Shown: positions 1 to 7,317, numbered from the stretch's first letter. The stretch is DNA of 8,494 nucleotides from Lachnospiraceae bacterium (GCA_017652545.1 JAGCAV010000028.1:1-8494), one strand, 5' to 3'. Translations and numbers: made by a program. The notes: generated by a model not told the origin, from the sequence alone.

Positions 1-1208
1 AGGTCAAGTAGTTCGATGTAATCGCGGATCACTTCCCGGGGAGTGATGTTTACATCTGCCCCGATTCTGCCGTATTCGATCCTGATAAAGCTGACCAGGT
101 CATCTGTCGTGATCCTGCGCTCATATCCGTACAGCCCGGCATGCATATCGGACAGCTTTTCACACAGCACCAGCATCTCTTCCGCAGTCAGCGGCTCGAG
201 ACGGATGACAGGCGCCAGAAGATCACGCGCGCCGGGCCTGGAAAAGCGGCCTTCGGCAAGGCGGGAGCGCAGCGCTTCATAGCTGTAGATCCCCCGGCGT
301 TTGTCTTCCAGAGCCTGAGGCGTCGCCCCCATGATGATCCCCAGATACCGGGCTTTGCCCTGAAGGGTATCGTTGTACATGGTCAGCATCTTCTCAAAGT
401 TGTACTGCCTGGTGATGGCATTCGGAATCTTGTAGAGGTTTACCAGTTCATCGATCATGATGATCATGCCCGCATAGCCCGCCAGCCGGAAGAATGTGGC
501 AAACAGCTTCAGGTAGTCGTACCAGTCATCATCCGTAATGATCATATTGACGCCGAGTGCTTCCTTTGCCTCCCTTTTGAGGGAAAACTCCCCGCGAAAC
601 CAGCGGACGACATTGGCTTTGAGCGCGTCATTGCCCTCGATATAGGCATGGTAGTAGGCGGAAAGGAGCCTGGCGAACTCAAATCCGTGCACCAGTTCAC
701 TGACTGAGGCGGTCACGGCAAAGATCTTCGCGTCGACTGCTTTTGTGAGAGCCGGATCGCCCGGGGCACATCCGCTCTCCAGCGCCGCCTCACTCTGGAC
801 AGAACTGATCCAGCGGTCCAGCACCAGTGTCAGGGCGCCGCCTTCCGGCTTTGTTTTGGTGGAGAGATTGCTGATCAGTTCCCTGTATGTTGCCAGGCCC
901 TGGCCGCGTGTTCCCTGAAGACGCCGTTCGGGTGAAAGATCCGCGTCAGCCACGATAAAGCCCCGGTCCATCACGTAATTGCGGATCGTCTGCAGCAGGA
1001 AACTCTTTCCGGAACCGTACCGTCCCACAATGAAGCGGAAGGATGCGCCGCCCTCTGAGATGATATCCACATCATGCAGAAGGGCTTCGATCTCGTTTTT
1101 CCTGCCGACAGTGATATAGGGCAGGCCGATGCGGGGGACGACACCGCCTTTGAGCGAGTTCAGAACGGTCTGTGAGATCCGTTTCGGTACTTTTCTGGTT
1201 TCGTTCAT
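1..1208 (-). CDS. BrxD/DUF2791-type P-loop ATPase (3' end beyond left edge)
   Basis: The frame is open from the ATG at 1208 to the window edge, about 402 codons, so only a short C-terminal part is missing. It reads MNETRKVPKR at the start. Walker A is GRYGSGKS at residues 62-69 and Walker B is MIIMIDE at about 248-254. Residues 389-396, TPREVIRD, resemble the conserved end of the DUF2791 family, which includes BrxD of BREX type 2. The family is predicted to couple ATP hydrolysis to DNA or protein remodelling in phage defence, usually next to a BrxHI-like helicase; that role is known from context and is inferred here. It lies 55 nt downstream of the TerB_N gene on the same strand and probably shares its transcript. 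No in-frame start lies closer to the AAAGGAG at 1243-1237, so the ATG at 1208 is chosen despite a 28-nt spacing that contains a hairpin. The family call is from remembered similarity; the ATPase call is firm. Confidence 0.85.
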   Translation of the reverse strand, partial: MNETRKVPKRISQTVLNSLKGGVVPRIGLPYITVGRKNEIEALLHDVDIISEGGASFRFIVGRYGSGKSFLLQTIRNYVMDRGFIVADADLSPERRLQGTRGQGLATYRELISNLSTKTKPEGGALTLVLDRWISSVQSEAALESGCAPGDPALTKAVDAKIFAVTASVSELVHGFEFARLLSAYYHAYIEGNDALKANVVRWFRGEFSLKREAKEALGVNMIITDDDWYDYLKLFATFFRLAGYAGMIIMIDELVNLYKIPNAITRQYNFEKMLTMYNDTLQGKARYLGIIMGATPQALEDKRRGIYSYEALRSRLAEGRFSRPGARDLLAPVIRLEPLTAEEMLVLCEKLSDMHAGLYGYERRITTDDLVSFIRIEYGRIGADVNITPREVIRDYIELLD

Positions 1209-1219
1209 TGTATGTGTAT

Positions 1220-1243
1220 GCCGGGATCTTCCGGCGCTCCTTT
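1220..1243 (-). promoter_or_regulatory. Shine-Dalgarno plus spacer hairpin ahead of the BrxD-like gene
   Basis: On the minus strand AAAGGAG (1243-1237) is followed, after one base, by the hairpin GCCGG-AAGATC-CCGGC (1235-1220; 5-bp stem, 6-nt loop). After 11 more bases comes the ATG at 1208. The linear spacing of 28 nt is too long for normal initiation. With the hairpin folded the effective spacing is about 12 nt, which is usable. No other ribosome binding site or in-frame start is visible here. Confidence 0.5.
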
Positions 1244-1263
1244 CGTCATTTGCGCGGTCTGTT

Positions 1264-3195
1264 TCATAATCCCAGGATTATCTCCAGGTCCTCCCGGTAG
1301 TCTTCCACGACAGAGAGGGTATCATCCTCACAGGTCAGGACTGTATCTCCGATCTCGTCAAACAGTGCTTCATTGACAGAATCTGCGACAATGGCCGGCA
1401 TCAGGCGGTTTTCTGCGATGATTCCGCTGACAGGCTCCCCGCGCAGGAGCATGCAAAGGATCCGGACCTGAATCTCGTCAAGCGGCAGATCAGGAATGGC
1501 CTGCGCCTCAGGGGCCGGTTCTGTCTCTGATGACTCCGGCTGCAGAAAGAGTTCTTTTTCAGCCATGTCTTCCTCTGTCAGGAGACTTTCCTGTGTGACC
1601 TTCGCCTCCCGGCGGATCCTGTCAAGGCCGGACAGGTCAATGACGATCTTCGGCCGGGCGGCCTGCGCCGCGGCAAGAGCGTCCGCCTCAATGACAGCAT
1701 GGATCAGGGGATCAGCCCAGGCATCCTCCGGCTTTTGCTGCAGGTAGCGGCCGGTTTTCAGATATCGCCGAAGGTGCAGGTCAGTCTCACGAAGGAAGGA
1801 CTGGAACAGGGCCCGGTCAAAGAAAAGCCGTTCATAGCTTTTCACCCGCCAGATTCCGTTCCGGCAGGTAAAGACACGGCACTCATTCAGCATATAGCTG
1901 CGTGTTTCCGGCGTGTCATTCAGAAGGCACACAGCATTGGCAAGCGGGAACCATGGGCGGGACACCGGCTGTCCGAAGCACAAAGTAAACAGGTCCTTTC
2001 CGCGATCGCGAAATCCGGAGGCTGCAGCCCGCCATGCCTGTGCGAACAGATGCCGGCCTCTTTCAGCGTTTCCGGTCACGACAGGCGTCTGGGAAAAGTT
2101 CTTTCTGGCAAACCGGCACAGCGCTGTAAAGATCTCCTCATCCGGGCGGTCCCGGGGGTCTTTCAGAAGCGCCAGCGCCCTGTCCTCGTCGAGAAGCTGT
2201 CTGTCGGCATATTGCTCAGCTGTTTCCCGGGGAAGATCATGGACCACGGAAAAGTCAAGCATCCAGCGCTTCAGGTTCTGAAGCATATGGCTGTCTCCCA
2301 GGCCCGATCCGAGATACCCGGTTTCAAATTCCTTCATTTTCCGGAGACCGTCCTCCGGTGAAGCGGTGCCGATCCCGTTGAGAAGTTCATAGAGATAGAT
2401 GTAGGCGGCGGAGGCGGGTATGGGGCGGTAAATGCCCTTCCTGATCTGTGCTCTCCAGGTAAAATAGCCCCTCAGCTGCCGGGTCGTCATATCGTGATAT
2501 GTGGGAGAGTAGCAGACAAAAGGACCGCTCCAGGGAACATTGTCCTCATAATCCTTCATGAACATGCCCTGGCGGCAGAAATTCAGCGCTTTTCCCTCGC
2601 GGGATTCCCTTCCGTATTCGTACAGATGCTTCATCTGGCGGAGCCGTTCCGGGATCGTTTCTCCCGGAGGCCTGTAAGTGTTACCGCCAAAAGGAAGGGG
2701 TGTATCCCGGTATGTGCTTCCCGGGAAGGAGACCGTCGTGTTTCCGCCCGATCTGCCTTCATCATCGGAATGAACAGGCTTTGATTCCAGTGTGATGGTG
2801 AACCCGTGCTCCTCCTCGGATGCCATGGCCCGGTCGAAGAGCCTGAAGATGACTTCCGGTTCGGTCCTGTCATCAAAGGCGGCGCCGATCCACTTTCCGC
2901 CATCCATGCGGAGGGGCAGGGAAAGATACGGCCTGGCAAATTCGGAAAGGCTCTGCCGTCCGCATTTGATGTCGCAGCGCTCAATGGTGGTTCCGGTGTC
3001 TGTGTCCCACTGGCGCATCAGAAGCGCGACCCACTTTCCGCTGCGGGGATGGGTCAGGACAGACCAGCCGGGAAAATTCATCCACTTGTGCTGTTCCCGG
3101 ATATGATATTTTTCTTCAGCATAAGCCGTCAGCTCTGATAATTCCACAGCCGGATCTCCCCGATCAGTGACGTCTTGAAACGGATCCTGATCCAT
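1264..3195 (-). CDS. TerB_N/TerB_C domain protein with MmcQ/YjbR-like N-terminal region
   Basis: This 643-residue protein shows three parts. Residues about 20-140 resemble the MmcQ/YjbR fold (HPRSGKWVALLM at 49-60, followed by a K/W-containing stretch and a helical EVIFRLFDRAM segment). Residues about 185-400 match the TerB_N style (PWSGPFVCYSPTYHDM at 221-236, RQLRGYFTWRAQIRKG at 239-254, YLYELLNGIG at 267-276). After an acidic, Pro-rich linker at 551-572, residues 573-643 complete a TerB_C-like tail that begins near 515. TerB_N/TerB_C proteins are predicted parts of Ter-linked DNA-processing or defence operons with helicases and ATPases, with no firmly established biochemical activity that I know of. 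It is the first gene after the promoter at 3229-3257. The ATG at 3195 has a poor ribosome binding site. An in-frame GTG at 3147 (Val17) has GGGGAG 8 nt upstream and may be the true start, giving 627 residues. Confidence 0.88.
   Translation of the reverse strand: MDQDPFQDVTDRGDPAVELSELTAYAEEKYHIREQHKWMNFPGWSVLTHPRSGKWVALLMRQWDTDTGTTIERCDIKCGRQSLSEFARPYLSLPLRMDGGKWIGAAFDDRTEPEVIFRLFDRAMASEEEHGFTITLESKPVHSDDEGRSGGNTTVSFPGSTYRDTPLPFGGNTYRPPGETIPERLRQMKHLYEYGRESREGKALNFCRQGMFMKDYEDNVPWSGPFVCYSPTYHDMTTRQLRGYFTWRAQIRKGIYRPIPASAAYIYLYELLNGIGTASPEDGLRKMKEFETGYLGSGLGDSHMLQNLKRWMLDFSVVHDLPRETAEQYADRQLLDEDRALALLKDPRDRPDEEIFTALCRFARKNFSQTPVVTGNAERGRHLFAQAWRAAASGFRDRGKDLFTLCFGQPVSRPWFPLANAVCLLNDTPETRSYMLNECRVFTCRNGIWRVKSYERLFFDRALFQSFLRETDLHLRRYLKTGRYLQQKPEDAWADPLIHAVIEADALAAAQAARPKIVIDLSGLDRIRREAKVTQESLLTEEDMAEKELFLQPESSETEPAPEAQAIPDLPLDEIQVRILCMLLRGEPVSGIIAENRLMPAIVADSVNEALFDEIGDTVLTCEDDTLSVVEDYREDLEIILGL
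3145..3161 (-). promoter_or_regulatory. Ribosome binding site and GTG favouring a shorter start for the TerB_N gene
   Basis: On the minus strand GGGGAG (3161-3156) is followed by 8 nt and then an in-frame GTG (3147-3145). The ATG at 3195 has only GCAGG one base before it. The conserved-looking part of the protein (ELTAYAEEKYHI) begins just after this GTG, which is consistent with translation starting here. Confidence 0.45.
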
Positions 3196-3220
3196 ACCTG
3201 CTTTTATTCTTTATTTCTAG

Positions 3221-3245
3221 CGTAAATAATTATATTATGTTTACG
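3221..3245. promoter_or_regulatory. Candidate operator: CGTAAA-N13-TTTACG inverted repeat
   Basis: Perfect 6-bp arms CGTAAA (3221-3226) and TTTACG (3240-3245) flank an AT-rich 13-bp centre. The repeat covers the -10 box and the predicted transcription start of the defence-like operon, where a bound repressor would block RNA polymerase. The function is inferred from position and symmetry only; the binding protein is unknown. Confidence 0.45.
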
Positions 3246-3257
3246 AAGCAAGGTCAA
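3229..3257 (-). promoter_or_regulatory. Sigma-A-type promoter of the TerB_N/BrxD operon
   Basis: Reading the minus strand, TTGACC (3257-3252; five of six matches to TTGACA) is separated by exactly 17 nt from a perfect TATAAT (3234-3229). Transcription would begin near 3222. The leader is about 27 nt to the ATG at 3195, or about 75 nt to the GTG at 3147. No equally good promoter is visible for the BrxD-like gene, which supports an operon. Confidence 0.8.
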
Positions 3258-3268
3258 TCAAAAAACCG

Positions 3269-3318
3269 AACAGGCGTTCCTGTTGCAAACCGACAGTTGA
3301 AGACAGCATGGCTTAAGC
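3269..3318. promoter_or_regulatory. Intergenic inverted repeats upstream of larE
   Basis: The larE upstream region contains AACAGG-CGTT-CCTGTT (3269-3284; 6-bp arms, 4-nt loop) and the 8-bp palindrome GCTTAAGC (3311-3318). TTGCAA at 3283-3288 could serve as a -35 box, but no convincing -10 box lies at the right distance. I therefore cannot place the larE promoter. The repeats may be operator sites or chance. Confidence 0.25.
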
Positions 3319-3366
3319 ACCGATCCGGAATGTGATGGTTTTTTAGAAACATTGAAAGGAGAAACC

Positions 3367-4110
3367 ATGACCATCAGAGATTTTTTTACCGTCCATCCCC
3401 GTGCTGCGATCGCCTTTTCCGGCGGAGTGGATTCGACATTTCTTCTTTATGCCGCGAAGGAAGCCGGTGCGGATGCTGCCGCCATTTACGTCAGATCGCA
3501 GTTCCAGCCGGCCTTTGAATACGAAGACGCGGTGAAGATGGCAGAACGGATCGGTGTACAGATGCGGGTGATCGGGGTGGACGCGCTGGCGGATGAGCGG
3601 GTGCGCGCCAATCCGGCCGACAGATGCTATTTCTGTAAAATAAACATCATGGGAGCGATCCGCAGGGCAGCCGCGGAGGACGGATACGATCTGATCTGCG
3701 ACGGGACAAATGCCTCCGATGACGTGTCAGACAGGCCGGGATTCAAAGCCCTGCAGGAGTTTGGGATTCGTTCCCCGCTTCGTGAATGCGGCCTGACCAA
3801 AGCCCGGATCAGGGAGCTTGCCAGGGAAGCAGGGCTGCCAGTCTGGAACAAACCGTCCTACGCCTGTCTGGCGACCAGGATACCCGCCGGAGAAGTCATA
3901 ACGGAAGATAAACTGCGGACAACGGAAGCGGCGGAAACGGCGCTGTTCGGGATGGGATTCAGGGATTTCAGAGTGCGGATGCGGGGCGGCGCGGCGCTCG
4001 TTCAGGTGACTGCCGCTCAGCACAAAGAGGCTGTTATAAGAGAAAAAGAGATCGAAGCCGCGATCGGAAGGCTCTATACATCGGTGACGATCGACGATCA
4101 TACGAGATGA
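3367..4110 (+). CDS. larE: LarE-type ATP-dependent sacrificial sulfur transferase
   Basis: This 247-residue protein is close to the usual LarE length (about 250-280). The PP-loop ATP-pyrophosphatase motif SGGVDST is at 18-24. Further family signatures are DRCYFCK (C87, C90), DGTNASDD (112-119) and PSYACLATR with C167. In lactobacillar LarE the equivalent of C167 gives up its sulfur to pyridinium dicarboxylate mononucleotide while building the nickel-pincer cofactor of lactate racemase. LarE forms with a CxxC plus a third Cys are thought to hold a [4Fe-4S] cluster that carries the sulfur, and this protein has all three cysteines. The ATG at 3367 is chosen because AAAGGAG lies at 3355-3361; an upstream in-frame TTG at 3352 overlaps that site and is unlikely. 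No larB, larC or racemase gene is nearby, so the cofactor's end user here is unknown. Confidence 0.9.
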   Translation: MTIRDFFTVHPRAAIAFSGGVDSTFLLYAAKEAGADAAAIYVRSQFQPAFEYEDAVKMAERIGVQMRVIGVDALADERVRANPADRCYFCKINIMGAIRRAAAEDGYDLICDGTNASDDVSDRPGFKALQEFGIRSPLRECGLTKARIRELAREAGLPVWNKPSYACLATRIPAGEVITEDKLRTTEAAETALFGMGFRDFRVRMRGGAALVQVTAAQHKEAVIREKEIEAAIGRLYTSVTIDDHTR

Positions 4111-4139
4111 AAAACGAAAAAACGAAAGCACGGCAGGAC

Positions 4140-4168
4140 TTCACAAAGAAGCGCCGATGTATTATCAT
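4140..4168 (+). promoter_or_regulatory. Possible promoter for the oxidoreductase/symporter pair
   Basis: TTCACA (4140-4145) and TATCAT (4163-4168) are separated by 17 nt, each with two mismatches or fewer to consensus. The site lies in the 111-nt gap between larE and the oxidoreductase gene. No terminator follows larE, so read-through from larE is also possible. Confidence 0.4.
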
Positions 4169-4221
4169 CTTGAGTGTAAAGAAGCACCAGATGACAAGGA
4201 GTCGTTTGAAGGGGATGAGAT

Positions 4222-5364
4222 ATGAAACTCAGATTTGGCATGATCGGGGGCGGTAACGGCGCTTTTATCGGAAATGTGCACCGTCACGGCGCGCTGATGG
4301 ATGACCTGGCGGAACTGACTGCCGGCTGCTTTACGAGGAATCCGGAAAAGAATCTGGAGACGGCCAGGAAGTGGGGTGTGCGCGATCCTGAGCGTGTATA
4401 CGCGAACTATGAAGAGATGGCTGCAAAAGAAGCAGAGCGCGCGGACGGTATCGATTTTGTGTCGATCTGCACGCCGAATGACACGCATTACCCGATCGCG
4501 AAATGCTTTCTGGAGCACGGGATCAATGTCATGTGCGACAAACCCCTGGCGCTGCGCACGGAAGAGGGCCTGGAGCTGAAGCGGATCGCACAGGAGAAGG
4601 ACCTGCTGTTCGGCGTCACTTACACCTATACGGGATATGTGATGATCGAGGAAGCGCGCCGCATGATCGCGGCCGGCGAGATCGGCAATATTCTGACCAT
4701 TGTTGCGGAGTACCCGCAGGAGTGGCTGCTGGTGCAGATGGTCAGCGGCCGGTCAGATCAGGCAACCTGGCGCATGGATCCGGCCAGAAGCGGTCCTTCC
4801 GGATGCTGTGCGGACATCGGAACCCACGTGGAAGCACTGATCTCGCGGATGACGGGCCTGGAACTGAAGCGGGTACTGGCCAGATTTGAACGGCTGCCGA
4901 AAGAACACAGCCTGCCGCTGGAAAACAATGTACAGGTCATGCTGGAGTACGAGGGGGGTATATCCGGACTGATCTGGACATCACAGGTGGCGCTTGGCAA
5001 TGAGACGGATCTGCGCATCAGGATCTTCGGAGACAGGGGATCGATCGAGTGGCAGCACAGGGATTCACAGCGCCTGATCGTGACAAAGATCAACCAGCCT
5101 CCGCAGATCTACACGCCGACCCGGGATTATGATACTGATTCGTGCCGCGGGCTCTCCCGTCTGCCTTCGGGACATCCGGAGGGATTCTTCGAGAGTTTCG
5201 GCAACCTGTACAGGGGCTACTGCGCTGACCTCCTGAAAAAGAAGTATGGTGAGGATCACGGCGGTTTTCTGTATCCGACGATCGATGCCGGCATTGAGGG
5301 GCTTAAGTTCATCGATGCCTGTATCGAGAGCAATGAGAAGGGGAATGTCTGGGTAGATCTGTAA
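4222..5364 (+). CDS. Gfo/Idh/MocA family NAD(P)-dependent oxidoreductase
   Basis: This 380-residue protein has the usual length of this sugar/inositol dehydrogenase family. An N-terminal Rossmann fold begins MKLRFGMIGGGNGAFIG, with the glycine-rich nucleotide loop at 9-14 and the STPN-like element SICTPNDTHY at 81-90. The conserved lysine motif, usually EKP, is DKP at 106-108. The C-terminal substrate domain carries GCCADIGTH at 194-202, where D198 and H202 fit the family's catalytic Asp and His. Members oxidise or reduce hydroxyl or keto groups on sugars, cyclitols and related compounds; the substrate cannot be read from this sequence. AAGGGG (4209-4214) lies 7 nt before the ATG. The symporter gene begins 29 nt after its stop, so the two probably share a transcript, although no metabolic link is evident. 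Confidence 0.92.
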   Translation: MKLRFGMIGGGNGAFIGNVHRHGALMDDLAELTAGCFTRNPEKNLETARKWGVRDPERVYANYEEMAAKEAERADGIDFVSICTPNDTHYPIAKCFLEHGINVMCDKPLALRTEEGLELKRIAQEKDLLFGVTYTYTGYVMIEEARRMIAAGEIGNILTIVAEYPQEWLLVQMVSGRSDQATWRMDPARSGPSGCCADIGTHVEALISRMTGLELKRVLARFERLPKEHSLPLENNVQVMLEYEGGISGLIWTSQVALGNETDLRIRIFGDRGSIEWQHRDSQRLIVTKINQPPQIYTPTRDYDTDSCRGLSRLPSGHPEGFFESFGNLYRGYCADLLKKKYGEDHGGFLYPTIDAGIEGLKFIDACIESNEKGNVWVDL

Positions 5365-5393
5365 AAAAACTGTAGAGTAAGGAGAGAAGAGCT

Positions 5394-7214
5394 TTGAATG
5401 TTATAGCCATGATTTTATCTCTGCTGTGCGGCGTGGCACTGTTCATGTACGGCATGGCACTTATGGGAGACGGCCTGAAAAGTGTGGCGGGCGACAAGCT
5501 GGAATCGTTTCTGTACCGTATGACGAACACACCGATCAAGGGCATGCTGCTGGGAACTGCCGTAACTTCCATCATTCAGTCTTCTTCAGCAACCACGGTT
5601 ATGGTGGTCGGTTTCGTTAACTCCGGCATGATGAAGCTGTTCCAGGCGATCGGCATCATCATGGGGGCGAACATCGGTACCAGCATTACCGGATGGATCC
5701 TCTGCCTGTCCTATATTGAAGGGACCGGCGGGATCACGAAGCTTTTGTCGTCTTCGACCATTGCCGCTGTCGCAGCAATCTCCGGCACGCTGCTGAGGAT
5801 GCTCTCAAAGCGTTCCGCCCAGAAGAATCTCGGCAATATCCTGCTGGGCTTCGCGATCCTGATGACAGGCATGCAGATGATGAGCGCCGCTGTGTCACCG
5901 CTGCGGGAGAGCAAGGCCTTTACGGAAGCAGTCACCATGTTCTCCAACCCGTTCCTGGGCATTTTGCTTGGTATCGGCATGACGGCTATCCTGCAGAGCG
6001 CTTCGGCATCCATCGGTATCCTGCAGGCGCTTTCGGTGACAGGGATCATCACATTTTCAACGGCTTTTCCGATCATCCTGGGTATCGGCGTCGGTGCATC
6101 ATGTCCCGTACTGATCTCCGCGATCGGCGCGAATAAGAACGGTCAGCGCAGCGCCATTGTCTATCTGCTGATCAACCTGTTCGGCATGCTGCTATGGGGA
6201 ATCGGATTCTATGCGGTCAATGCAGCCGTGCACTTTGACTTTATGGAAATGACGGTGGGGCCGGTGATGATCGCGCTTGTCAACTCCATTTTCCGTATCG
6301 TCACGGGTATTCTTCTCTTCCCGTTTATCGGTGCGATCGAGAAGTTCGTATGCTTCCTGATCAAGGATTCCGCGGAAGATCTGGAGGATATGAAGGACAA
6401 TGCCGACTTTGACCTGCTGGATGAAAGGTTCCTGGTCTCGCCCGCTCTTGGTCTGGCCCAGAGCAGCCGCGTCATCATGGGCATGGCCGGAAAAGTCCGC
6501 AAGAACGTGGGCAGAGCCCTGGACCTGATCCATGAGTTTTCAGCCAAAAGGTTCGAGAAAGTACAGCGCAAGGAGGACCTGATCGACAAATATGAATCCA
6601 AGCTCGGGGCTTACCTGATGTCGCTGACAAAAAAGGAGCTGAGCTCGCAGCAGACCAGGCAGGTGACTGCGGACCTGCGTGTGATCGGAGACCTGGAGCG
6701 GATCGGGGATTACGCTTCCGGAATTGCGCATATTACCAACCAGATCAATGAGGACGGCATTACGTTCTCACCCGATGCCGTGAAGGATCTGGACGTGACG
6801 GTACAGGCAGAGCGGGAGATCGTGAATGAGACCATACGCGCTTACCGGGAGAATGACCTGGAGACGGCAATGCGGATCAAACCGCTGTCTGCCGCGATCT
6901 CGAGCCTGTGCGAGATCCTCAGGGCGCGTCACATCGGACGTCTCAGCAGAGGAGAGTGCGACATGCTGCAGGGTGCGGCATTTACGGAACTGCTCAACTG
7001 TTTTGAGCGGATTGGATCGCACTGTGTGGCGATTTCCGGCATGGTAAGAAGAAGCTATCAGGACAATCCCGATTATCATGTTCATTCCCTGAAAGCGCGC
7101 GAACTTACCGAGGAAGAATACAACAGGTATTATAACGAGTTCATCGACAAGTATGATCCGATCAGGAACTCGATGAAGCTGCCTGCCGCGGAAGGAGAGG
7201 CCGCCGCGGAGTGA
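5394..7214 (+). CDS. Na+/phosphate symporter with C-terminal PhoU-like domain
   Basis: This 606-residue membrane protein belongs to the Na/Pi-cotransporter II-related family. Two inverted transport repeats are visible: the first has QSSSATT at 62-68 and GANIGTS at 91-97, the second QSASAS at 201-206 and GVGASCP at 232-238. About eight or nine hydrophobic segments end near 323. A soluble helical tail (about 350-590) follows with PhoU-like elements ERIGDYASGI (435-444) and FERIGSHCVAI (537-547), which in PhoU proteins bind metal and sense phosphate status. The expected role is sodium-coupled phosphate import, or export under some conditions. The start is TTG at 5394 with AAGGAG at 5379-5384 (9-nt spacing); the next in-frame ATG at 5409 is too far from that site. 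The gene follows the oxidoreductase by 29 nt and ends before the hairpin at 7287-7314. Confidence 0.94.
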   Translation: MNVIAMILSLLCGVALFMYGMALMGDGLKSVAGDKLESFLYRMTNTPIKGMLLGTAVTSIIQSSSATTVMVVGFVNSGMMKLFQAIGIIMGANIGTSITGWILCLSYIEGTGGITKLLSSSTIAAVAAISGTLLRMLSKRSAQKNLGNILLGFAILMTGMQMMSAAVSPLRESKAFTEAVTMFSNPFLGILLGIGMTAILQSASASIGILQALSVTGIITFSTAFPIILGIGVGASCPVLISAIGANKNGQRSAIVYLLINLFGMLLWGIGFYAVNAAVHFDFMEMTVGPVMIALVNSIFRIVTGILLFPFIGAIEKFVCFLIKDSAEDLEDMKDNADFDLLDERFLVSPALGLAQSSRVIMGMAGKVRKNVGRALDLIHEFSAKRFEKVQRKEDLIDKYESKLGAYLMSLTKKELSSQQTRQVTADLRVIGDLERIGDYASGIAHITNQINEDGITFSPDAVKDLDVTVQAEREIVNETIRAYRENDLETAMRIKPLSAAISSLCEILRARHIGRLSRGECDMLQGAAFTELLNCFERIGSHCVAISGMVRRSYQDNPDYHVHSLKARELTEEEYNRYYNEFIDKYDPIRNSMKLPAAEGEAAAE

Positions 7215-7286
7215 TCGGGCTGGTCAGGACACCATCCCTGCAGGGCACGAAGAACGTGCAGGATCAAACAGAAACCACATTTTATC

Positions 7287-7317
7287 ACCGCCTGTCTTTT
7301 TCAAGACAGGCGGTTTA
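7287..7317 (+). terminator. Intrinsic terminator after the symporter gene
   Basis: A perfect 12-bp stem (ACCGCCTGTCTT at 7287-7298 with its complement at 7303-7314) closes a 4-nt TTTC loop, about 70 nt after the symporter stop. Only a short T run follows (TTTA at 7314-7317) before the neighbouring palindrome begins. The stem is strong but the T tract is weak, so efficiency is uncertain. Confidence 0.75.

Noticed and set aside
141..707. 188-codon plus-strand open frame opposite the ATPase gene
   Set aside because: It is antisense to a protein with clear Walker motifs, lacks a convincing ribosome binding site and reads as low-complexity shadow translation.
1699..2361. 220-codon plus-strand open frame opposite the TerB_N gene
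   Set aside because: Antisense shadow of the conserved TerB_N coding sequence; no recognisable domain.
1..3257. A complete BREX system
   Set aside because: No PglX methylase, PglZ phosphatase, BrxA, BrxB or BrxL gene is visible; only the BrxD-like ATPase supports a BREX relation.
4131..4156. CGGC...GCCG hairpin after larE as a terminator
   Set aside because: The stem is short and interrupted, and no T tract follows; it also overlaps a better promoter candidate.
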